NCBI GenBank assembly: GCA_021234535.1
Contig: CM037830.1
Span: forward strand, 34,518,937 to 34,582,936
Source: Stichopus chloronotus
Lineage: Eukaryota; Echinodermata; Holothuroidea; Aspidochirotida; Stichopodidae
Reading direction: 5' to 3'
Length of the DNA stretch: 64,000 nucleotides
In this document: positions 56,701 through 64,000 of the stretch, piece after piece
Position numbering within the stretch: the first letter of the stretch is position 1
Layout of the letters: each line of letters begins with the position of its first letter
Notes under the pieces: generated by a model
Databases searched by the model: none
What the model was told of the DNA's origin: nothing
What the model saw: only the letters and a program-made list of their open reading frames with translations
Translations under genes and position numbers: made by a program

Positions 56701-59174
56701 TCGAGAATAATTTGTTCACTTAAACTGTCAAAACTTCAAATGATGCATCTTCTGCCATTCATGCATGTTATTTATTATTGTATTATTATTATGCAAGCTA
56801 TTTTCTTTTTATGACATGTTGATGTATTTAAAAGCTTTACTATCCTTTGAAGTTTGCGACAAACTGGCTGACCGATTATGCTTTAGTTTCATTCAGTGAG
56901 GATTTCACTGAACCCTTTGGTCATAAATAAAGATGGAATCCCTAAACATCTGAAAATGTTGAGACAAATTATTTTGTGAGAGCATTTTGGAATAGAGGAT
57001 TGAAGAACTGATGAAAATGTGTTTTTGTGCCACTCTAAACAAAATTATTTTTTCCACACAGAGAAACAGGTCAGCAGTCCCCAGTTCAACAGAATCCCTA
57101 TGTCGACATCGGTGCTGACAACGTACCTCTTCGTTTGGCCATCAACACAGCTCAGTATGGTCGCACATTCCAGGACAGGTCGCATGCATTCTTGTTGATG
57201 CCAAGACCTAATGGTATGCAATTTGGTCTATTCCATTTGTTGTTTTTTTTTAAAGTGTTTGAGTTCCACACTATGTTGTCATGTTGTAGAGTAATGACAT
57301 ATTAAAGCATATTAGAGTTTTCAAGATGTGGTAATTCTTTGGGGTTTTTTTTGTTTTTCAATAAAATTTTGTGATTTAATTCTCAACTTGCAACCTTGTA
57401 TGAAAGGTGACTCTTTTCTTACTTATTTCAGCATTTGAAAAAAAAAATCACATTTTTTTTTCACTTTTAAGAAACAAAACATGTAACAACTGGAGGTGGT
57501 TGATATTACAGTAATACGTACTCTCTTTGAGCCTGACACCAAGAGATAACTTTTGAATTTTGAGCATTACCGGTACTTACAATTTTTAATAGCAATAAGG
57601 AAGGGAAAACAAAGAAATTACTTAAAGTCTTGGCCAGGGAATCATTGACACAGTTACTCTCTTCTATACAGGAATCGAGGACAAGCAGATTTACAACCTC
57701 AATGTCAGAGGAAAAAGAGGTAACATCGTCCAAGTTTATCCTGCAGTGGAATACGATTTTATCCCCAACGACCTGGAGATAGAGGAGGGCAGTTTGGTGC
57801 ACATGCAGTGGACAGGTAAGACTGCAGTATAATTCGACTGTACCAAACTCAACTTTCTGAACAGTAGTTTTTAGATGCAAAAAGTTCAGTGGTGTGGCTC
57901 AACTCCATTTTTCATGACCACAAGCAGTGTTGTCATGTCCGTAAAAAAACTTGTCTGTGACGGTAGTGTGACTGACTGGAGTATTCAATTTTTTTTATTG
58001 CAAATTACTGTAAAACAACAAATGTCCCAACAAATCTCTGTTTCCGAAAGCAATGTTTTCAATGATTCATTTCTGTCCAATTTGTGAAAGAATTTTGAGT
58101 GGACTTTTGAGAAAAGGGGGATCGTAGTTTGCTTCAGTGTGATTCATCTGAATCTATGCCACAAGGAAAAGGATTAAATTTTAGAAAACTTGCAAATTTT
58201 AGTTCTCACTTTTCTTTGTTCAGGGTCCAACACTCACAACAACAATGCCCCCGGAGGAGATGGCCAAACAGGTGATGCTGGAGAAGGAAGAGGAGGTATG
58301 TTAGTGAGATAGTTAACCCCCATCTTTCCACACACCCTAGAACCCTCTACTTGCCCCTCCCCATCATCCCTTCATCAATCGATTGTCCAGCACCTCGCAA
58401 AATTGTGTGAAGACTTTACAAAGAAACAGTCTACCTGAAATACATTTGGGTTGTAAGATGTTTTCAGTAATTAATGACTTCGTTGTGAATCAAAGCTTGA
58501 TCAATGGTTACAGCGTAATGTATCTTTCATAGCACAAGATTGACATGTGGAAGCGTCATAGTCATCAGCTGTACTTCACTTCCATCTCTTTCAACTCCAC
58601 AGGCACCGATCGTAACAACATTGTGCAGACACGGGACGCAATAGAGAACTACCCTCTGCCATTTGAAGAAGCAACATTGTTCACCAATGCTAGAATCGTA
58701 TGGACTCCAGAAGATTATGAGGGCGCCAGTGCAGAGGATCTGGCCATCAACATGGCTACTTCTGGTTACTATCAGTAAGTGTAAAATTCTTAGTTAATTG
58801 CAACATAGTTTTAAGGGATTAGCTTGCGTTGCATTGTAAATATTTTTTATTTTGCAGCTGCAATTATACATGGTACAACATCAAACAGTAGAACACCGGT
58901 AGCTTCCTTCACAAAAATAACCACTCGGTGTCACATTTCACGCTAATCACCGCCTCTGGTTTTACTCTTCCACAGTTGCAAAGAAGCAGCGACTTGTGGC
59001 CGCAATTCAGTGCAGAACAAGAACCAAGTAAACAACCTCCTTGACAACGCCCCTGCCTCCCACCTCGGTGCTTTGATTGAACCAGCAGCAGGGGAATACC
59101 ACTACATGTGCACGAGGAACAACAATTTCTCCAACAGAAGTGAGAAGGGCAAGATGATGGTTGTACAAAAGTAA
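38555..59174 (+). CDS. DD3-3-like protein, soluble/secreted paralogue (13 exons, 666 aa)
   Basis: Complete model. Exons: 38555-38701, 41327-41404, 50213-50405, 52182-52355, 53153-53342, 54125-54294, 55226-55472, 55974-56036, 57062-57213, 57672-57815, 58224-58295, 58603-58774, 58976-59174. They total 2001 nt with all phases closing. Signal peptide [18 protein letters not shown], then [16 protein letters not shown]. The ectodomain motifs run in the same order as in the - strand paralogue, up to [18 protein letters not shown]. The protein then ends with KMMVVQK, with no transmembrane helix or anchor signal, so it should be secreted or luminal. Distinct features are an N/D/Q-rich stretch (about residues 140-175), an extra SGYYHCKEAATC cysteine pair, and a Gly/Asn-rich linker encoded by one small symmetric exon. 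Function of the family is unknown. Confidence 0.9.
39524..40035 (+). repeat. Hairpin-TG-tandem repeat element, copy B
   Basis: Hairpin arms at 39524-39533 and 39538-39548 (GGTTCCTTGC/GCAAAGGAACC, one bulged A). A GT microsatellite follows at 39565-39585. Three units start CTGTAACTCAAT at 39610, 39754 and 39899 (144 and 145 bp apart), each with one AGGTCAAAGGTCATCTGGGG block. It lies in intron 1 of the + strand DD3-3 gene. Confidence 0.85.
40540..40910 (+). repeat. Partial copies of the 60.9-61.5 kb tandem unit
   Basis: Blocks such as CTTACAGATTGCATGTATTA, CTGTTGATGGTCAC and ATGGGCCATTTTAT resemble the unit found after 60.8 kb. Divergent, with no hairpin or microsatellite seen. Confidence 0.4.
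41327..41404 (+). CDS. DD3-3-like (+), exon 2
   Basis: Symmetric phase-0 exon of 26 codons, acceptor TTTTGATGCAG, donor GTAAGT. Encodes [20 protein letters not shown] and QQYRM. Too short to stand out as an open frame. Confidence 0.9.
41405..50212 (+). other. 8.8-kb intron 2 of the + strand DD3-3 gene
   Basis: Largest intron in the window. It contains homopolymer runs, including 12 C (41593-41604) and 20 C (43507-43526), and scattered TACAGTA motifs, but no nested gene or structured RNA that I could recognise. Confidence 0.6.
50213..50405 (+). CDS. DD3-3-like (+), exon 3
   Basis: Acceptor CACCTTCAATAG, donor GTGAGT, phase 0 to 1. Encodes [24 protein letters not shown] and [10 protein letters not shown]. 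Confidence 0.9.
52182..52355 (+). CDS. DD3-3-like (+), exon 4, N/D/Q-rich
   Basis: Acceptor TTCTTTTTCAG, donor GTACAG, phase 1 in and out (174 nt, so skippable in frame). Starts with a low-complexity polar stretch ([19 protein letters not shown] and more), then [20 protein letters not shown], which matches GMHENFDYWIGCKLRQR of the paralogue. Confidence 0.9.
53153..53342 (+). CDS. DD3-3-like (+), exon 5
   Basis: Acceptor TTCCTAG, donor GTGAGT, phase 1 to 2. Encodes [33 protein letters not shown] and [15 protein letters not shown]. High GC compared with neighbours. Confidence 0.95.
54125..54294 (+). CDS. DD3-3-like (+), exon 6
   Basis: Acceptor TTTACTGCCAG, donor GTAGGT, phase 2 to 1. Encodes [18 protein letters not shown] and a [20 protein letters not shown] insertion absent from the - strand paralogue at this point. 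Confidence 0.95.
55226..55472 (+). CDS. DD3-3-like (+), exon 7
   Basis: Acceptor TTTTTCAACAG, donor GTAATC, phase 1 to 2. Encodes [31 protein letters not shown] and CAMRLR. Ends at the intron position shared with exon 8 of the paralogue. Confidence 0.95.
55974..56036 (+). CDS. DD3-3-like (+), exon 8, 63-nt exon
   Basis: Acceptor TCTTTTCTCAG, donor GTGAGT, phase 2 in and out. Encodes [20 protein letters not shown], aligned with YNISTGEFDGW of the paralogue. Confidence 0.9.
57062..57213 (+). CDS. DD3-3-like (+), exon 9
   Basis: Acceptor TTTCCACACAG, donor GTATGC, phase 2 to 1. Encodes [28 protein letters not shown] and [12 protein letters not shown]. It reads through the position where the paralogue has an intron. 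Confidence 0.9.
57672..57815 (+). CDS. DD3-3-like (+), exon 10
   Basis: Acceptor CTTCTATACAG, donor GTAAGA, phase 1 in and out. Encodes [19 protein letters not shown] and the MQWT strand. Confidence 0.95.
58224..58295 (+). CDS. DD3-3-like (+), exon 11, possible cassette exon
   Basis: 72 nt, acceptor CTTTGTTCAG, donor GTATGT, phase 1 in and out, so it can be skipped without a frameshift. Encodes a Gly/Asn/Asp-rich linker beginning [19 protein letters not shown]. Confidence 0.85.
58603..58774 (+). CDS. DD3-3-like (+), exon 12
   Basis: Acceptor TTCAACTCCACAG, donor GTAAGT, phase 1 to 2. Encodes [18 protein letters not shown] and [11 protein letters not shown]. Confidence 0.95.
58976..59174 (+). 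CDS. DD3-3-like (+), terminal exon
   Basis: Acceptor TACTCTTCCACAG. Encodes [19 protein letters not shown] and [18 protein letters not shown], then KMMVVQK and TAA at 59172-59174. The stop falls where the paralogue continues for a further roughly 185 residues. Confidence 0.95.
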
Positions 59175-60649
59175 AAACAAACAAAAAATTATTTGTACTT
59201 TGAAAAACATCCACCTGTTGTGTATATTTATGTCATGGATGTTCCTCATCTCTCATGAGAGAGTACTGAACCAACCTGGGAGAGTATGCTTTTCTGTACT
59301 CTACTGTAGTGCAAGGGAACAGATCCGAATACCTTCTGCCAGAGCATTATTTTGTAATTTCTTTGAAATGAAAGGTACAGAGCACTCTCTTGTATCATTT
59401 ATGCTTCAATGGGTTGGGTTTGAATCTTTCACACCCGTACACAGTGCAAGATATTCAGGACTAATCAGGATGTAATTTTTTTCTCTCGAAAATGGTAGCC
59501 CACGTCAGAGACCACCCGAAATGTCACAATTTCTATCTTTGTCCTTCTGAACGTGAACACAGATTAGCTGAAGTCTTCCAAGTTTTTCGGCAGTAGATCG
59601 TCCACTTGAACTAGAGTTCTTGCAATGTGTACCACATGCTTTTGGCAAACATTCTTTTGATTGGACTTGTATCCCAATTTTTGTGTGGAAGGCGAACCTC
59701 CTCTGGAGTGGTCCTCATTTGTCTTTTTCTCAGCCATTTCATTTGATTGAGAGGAAAGAAGCTTTACAGTATGCACCAGTCCATATGATTATGACTGCCA
59801 TTCTTGAAATCAACATATTTCAATAATTGCAGGCAGGGTGTTTTCTTTAAAGTTTTGTATAAAACAAAGTGCTGGCCTTACGTTTTGAAATTTGTGAGGA
59901 CTTAGGTATCAGATTCTTCTGATGTTTATTCTGTTAGTGGGTGTCTCCTCCTACTCTTTACTAGTAAGTCATTGATAGAATTGTTGCCATACAAGTAGCA
60001 AGCTTTGCAATTTGAGACTTTGGGTGTTTTAAATATCTTTCTGTTTAACTAACCAATGAGCTTTCGGTGAACAACTTTGATCATGTAAATAAGACAAAGG
60101 AATCTATTGTCTTCTCTATTTCCTTGTAATAATTTTATTTTTTTAAGAATGTAAAATCTTTCTTATGTATAGATATCATAGTAACAAATTTCTTATTACC
60201 CACCTGGTCTATTCAGATATTGTTCAGTTTTTGCATGTGATGCTGTTAAAAGGGTATGGGATTACATTTGTGGCTCACTGCTGGTATAGTACATGTAATA
60301 ACAGTATTTACCTTCAGGAAAGTATTTATCTCAGAGTCATCAGGTAATGTCAGTAAAAGAGGTGGTGCATTGCTCATGCTGTGTTTCACTTTCACTAGTT
60401 TAGAATAATTTCACAAGATCTTTCCTTCTATCGTTTTACATCTTTGACTTGCACAAAACATCAAGACCAGAAATTTATTTCTATTTATGTACAAACGGGT
60501 TTCTTTCCTTTCGTCAGGTATTTTGGAGAGAAAGTTTGTTGGTTATCTTTCAAGCATGATGCATAAATCATGCCATTGTAACTCAAATCTTTTGTACTTT
60601 GTATAATTTTTGCATTTAACATTTTGATGCTGTAAGAAAAATGCTGTTC
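59175..60649 (+). other. Probable 3' UTR of the + strand DD3-3 gene
   Basis: About 1.5 kb without coding signal between the stop codon and the first canonical poly(A) signal. Confidence 0.6.
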
Positions 60650-60655
60650 AATAAA
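60650..60655 (+). terminator. Poly(A) signal AATAAA
   Basis: First AATAAA after the stop of the + strand DD3-3 gene, followed within about 60-90 bases by a GT-rich stretch (TTTGTCTTGTGAGTATTGTG) typical of a downstream element. Confidence 0.65.
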
Positions 60656-60787
60656 GATTTCTGTCTGCTGGAACAGACCGACAAACATTCACTGCAAATG
60701 TGAAATGAGTTTGTCTTGTGAGTATTGTGTTCAGTTTTACTTTCATGTTTCCAGGATGTTTTTTCCTTGTATTCTTTTTTAGTTCAT

Positions 60788-60825
60788 ACCAGCCAGCTGG
60801 TGTGAGCTGTTGTAATGGTGCGGCA

Positions 60826-60857
<32 letters not shown>

Positions 60858-61480
60858 ATCTATCTGTTCACAATTGTTCAAAATGCTTCTCCTCCGTCAT
60901 GCTTTCATGGATTTGCATGAAACTTGGACACAATGTTCCATAGGTGGTAGACCATTTAGGGTGTTCAGGAACTTTTGGTCCAAGGTCCCATGTGGGCCCT
61001 TTGGCCCATTTTATGAAATTCTACAAAATGCTTCGCCTCCTACAGATTATATTGTACAATGCTGATGGTTTGTCACAATGATGCTCAGTTATTGGTCTCT
61101 TCAGGGTGTTCAGGAATTGGTAGTCCAAGACCCCATGTGGGCCCAGTATGTGAAATTCTGTTTGAAATGTTGCTTCTCACACATGCATCCATGGATTTAC
61201 ACTTAACTTGGACACAATCATCCATAGGTGGTAGTTTATGAGGGGTGTACAAAGAAGTTTCAGTCTAAGGTCCCATGTGGACCCTATGGTCCATTTTAGG
61301 AAATTCTACTAAGTTGTTCTTCTCATGTATTCTCTTGTGCAATGTTGATGGTTTGTCATAATGATACTCTGCTAGTGGTTATCTTAGGATGTTCATGAAT
61401 TTGTAGTCTATGGTTCCATGAGGACTGTATGGCCCATTTTATGGAATTCTGCAAATTGCTTCTCCTTCTCCCATTAAAGT
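60788..61480 (+). repeat. Hairpin-microsatellite-tandem repeat element, third unit type
   Basis: A short palindrome ACCAGC-CA-GCTGGT at 60788-60801 is followed by a TCTG/TCTA microsatellite (about 60827-60862). Five unit starts marked by TGCTTCT or a variant lie at about 60894, 61029, 61171, 61315 and 61457 (135, 142, 144 and 142 bp apart). Units share GGTCCCATGTGGGCCC and GGCCCATTTTATG. Confidence 0.65.
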
Positions 61481-62870
61481 GTCCCTTTAACTGTCATATG
61501 CATCTCAAATTCCTGTCATGCATGAATGATAATTGAGTAATTGGACAATGTCAGTTGGTATGCTAACTGAAACTCTGTATTGCCCTAAGGTATGTTGACC
61601 AGTATATGGACTTAAAGGGGCACTTTGAGTTGTTTCATGAACTTCAGTTACTCTTCACAAACATATCACTTTTGTGTCAAGTTTCTAGTGACTGATCAAT
61701 GTTCAACGAAGAGGGCCCCATTATGAGTCACATGTAAATGACCACTAATGAGTGAGTAGCTAATGATTTCAATTGGTTTTAGAAAACTTGTGACCATTCA
61801 CTTTTCCACATTAGTACCAATTCATACACCCACTGCCAGTACAAACCAATAAGAAAAATTAGTAAAAATTGACAGGTTTCCTAATTATTGGATGTGAATA
61901 GTGATGCGGATTATAAGCATTATCATTTGGTAGTACCCATTAAAATTTTTACAACTTTAATTTATTGACATAGATCAAACTTCTGCACTGTTGGAGCACG
62001 GCAGTTTATGAAATTCTGAAAATTGTGCAGTCCTACAGATTCTCTTGTACAATGTTGATGATTTGGAATAATGATACTCAGTAGTACCTATGATTTGACA
62101 TAATGATACGTAAATAGTACCTTCAGGATGTTGAGGTATGAGTCTCTGCACCAATGGTGCTCTAGTTTTTTTTTTTTCCCTCCTAAATCCTGGTGCTGCC
62201 ATTGTCCATACTTGATTTTAGATCTTTTCCCTCTACCAAAAATAGTAGCAATCATCTGCCTTTACTATGACCAACAAAAAATGTCCCAGAGAGTATGGCA
62301 GTGCATATTTTGTTATTGATGAGACTCCTGTGCCATAGCTGTTGCTGTTCTTCTTACAGTGAATTTTCAAATCTTTAAAGGGACTATGCTTTCACCCCAA
62401 GGGTAAAGGAGAATTAGAGGTCAGAAGGTGAGAATTAGCTGAATCTTACAAAATCTCCTCTTTTATACATTACAAGTATCTTTCAGGACATTTCAAACTA
62501 ACGCATATGCACTACATGTACATAAATATAAATTTAACAAATAAGTTAAATAACAAATAACAATAATTTACCAATCCAGTAACATAAATTTTGTCACTTG
62601 GTTTAAAGACCCATCCATGAATTAAGAGAGGGGACTGTAATTGGGATGACTGCATTTTCTCCCTATTGTTAAGCAGAAACTGATCGATTGGGCTGACCTT
62701 GTTTTTGCTATTTATTCTCAGTCTCATCTTCCTTATTGAGATTAGGTCAAAGAATACCTTGACAATATTCATAAAGACCACAGGACAACATGTATACCAA
62801 TTTTGAAATTGAAACACCTTATCCTTCAAGAAAGAGCATGCCTACACTAAGCTCTTTTAATCACTGTGTG
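61481..62870. other. Flanking non-coding DNA with repeat fragments
   Basis: No gene recognised. Contains an isolated piece of the downstream repeat unit at 62221-62274. Confidence 0.5.
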
Positions 62871-62874
62871 TACT

Positions 62875-63701
62875 AAGCAGCTCTACCTCTGGTGACCTAA
62901 AGTGAAATTTGACCTCCACGAAAATCAATGGGAATCATATGCTCCCTATGATCAACCTACAAACTAAGTATGAGATTACTCAACATCATGCTTTTTGGGA
63001 TAGTGTGTATACAAGCTTTTCTTATTTTGACCTCTGATGACCTCAAATGACATTTGGCCTCCACCAAAAAGGATAGGGATCATCTACTTGATATGACCAA
63101 CACACACACCAAGTGAGAGATTAGTCAAGATTATCATTCTTGAAATATCAGGTTTACAATGTTTTCAGTTTGACCTCTGATGACTTCATATGACCTTTGA
63201 ACTTTACCAAAAACAATAGGGCCTAGGGATCATCTGCTCACTATGACCAACCCACACACTAAGTATGACATTAGTCAAGATTATCCTTCTTGAGATATTG
63301 TGTTTACAAAGGTTTCACATTTTGCTCTCTGTTGACCTCAAACGATCTTTTCCCTCTACCAAAAATAGTAGCAAATCATCTGCCTTTACTATGACCAACC
63401 CACACACCACGTACAACATTATTCAAGGCTATGCTTCTTGAGATATTTTGTTTATATAGTGTTAAATACAAGGGTTCACAAGTTGACCTCTGGTGACCTC
63501 AAATGACCTTTGAGCTCCACTAAAACAACAGGGATCACCTACTCAGTATGATCAACCCACTCACCAAGTATGAAATTACAAAATTAGTCAAGGTTACCCT
63601 TCTTGAAATATCATGTCTACAAGCAAGGCATCACACACACACACACACACAACATCACCATCACATAGATTCCTTTTGCCTTCGGCAAGGAATCAAAAAG
63701 G
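62875..63701 (-). repeat. Hairpin-TG-tandem repeat element, copy C (reverse)
   Basis: Read on the - strand: hairpin 63694-63668, TG tract 63651-63632, then five units marked by GGTCA blocks at 63486, 63325, 63173, 63030 and 62885 (161, 152, 143 and 145 bp apart). The first 24 bases, 63701-63678, are identical to 8322-8345 of copy A. Confidence 0.85.
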
Positions 63702-64000
63702 TTTGTCTGGTATATGAGAGAATGACTTCATGGGAATTGGGAAAGACAGGATTTTTTTTTTGCTTACTCCCTCCTCCTTGTACACAAATGGTTAGTTCCT
63801 TGACAAATGGCATTTTCTCTTTTTTTCAGTTGTGGAGACCATACACTAACATTTCCATTTACTGTAGTTACAAGCAATTGAGCAATAATTATGAGACAAT
63901 AAAAAACAAAGCAAACAATAGAGCATTGAACTATCAAAAAAGAATATACTGGTGCCTATCATACATCCTACACAGTGTTAATTCACAGTCTGAGTTTCAC
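63702..64000. other. Non-coding window end
   Basis: AT-rich, no feature recognised. Confidence 0.4.

Overview
The window looks like nuclear DNA of a marine invertebrate, most likely a deuterostome. A sea cucumber or another echinoderm is my guess from the style of the dispersed repeats; the sequence does not prove it. The reasons are AT-rich DNA, GT-AG introns of 0.1 to 9 kb, exons of 54-490 bp, many microsatellites and tandem-repeat elements, no operons, and no intact transposase or reverse transcriptase. Nearly all long open frames are non-coding; the genes had to be rebuilt exon by exon from splice sites, reading phase and conserved motifs.

Three genes are supported. (1) Bases 3-7114, + strand: the last six exons (243 codons plus stop) of a gene matching the C-terminal part of AP5B1, the beta-1 subunit of the AP-5 adaptor complex. 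(2) 29927-14815, - strand: a complete 14-exon gene for a 767-residue DD3-3 family protein with a signal peptide and one C-terminal transmembrane helix. (3) 38555-59174, + strand: a complete 13-exon gene for a 666-residue DD3-3 paralogue with a signal peptide and no transmembrane helix, ending about 100 residues earlier in homologous terms. All phases close in all three models. DD3-3 proteins take their name from Dictyostelium; I know of no established biochemical function.

Layout: 1-7.1 kb AP5B1 tail; 7.1-14.8 kb 3' flank and intergenic DNA with one repeat element (8.3-9.2 kb); 14.8-29.9 kb the membrane-anchored DD3-3 gene, whose intron 2 holds a 1.2-kb CCTG/CAGG tetranucleotide array; 29.9-38.6 kb an 8.6-kb divergent intergenic region with further repeats; 38.6-59.2 kb the soluble DD3-3 gene, with a repeat element in its first intron and an 8.8-kb second intron; 59.2-60.7 kb its probable 3' UTR, ending at an AATAAA; 60.7-64 kb two more repeat arrays.

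The two DD3-3 genes are head to head. They share the whole ectodomain but almost none of their intron positions, so the duplication is old or introns have turned over heavily. One product is predicted to sit in a membrane and the other to be released. The repeats share an unusual plan in four of five loci: a short hairpin, a TG-type or similar microsatellite, then tandem units of about 145 bp (the fifth locus is degraded). Several units carry perfect AGGTCA direct repeats spaced by one base.
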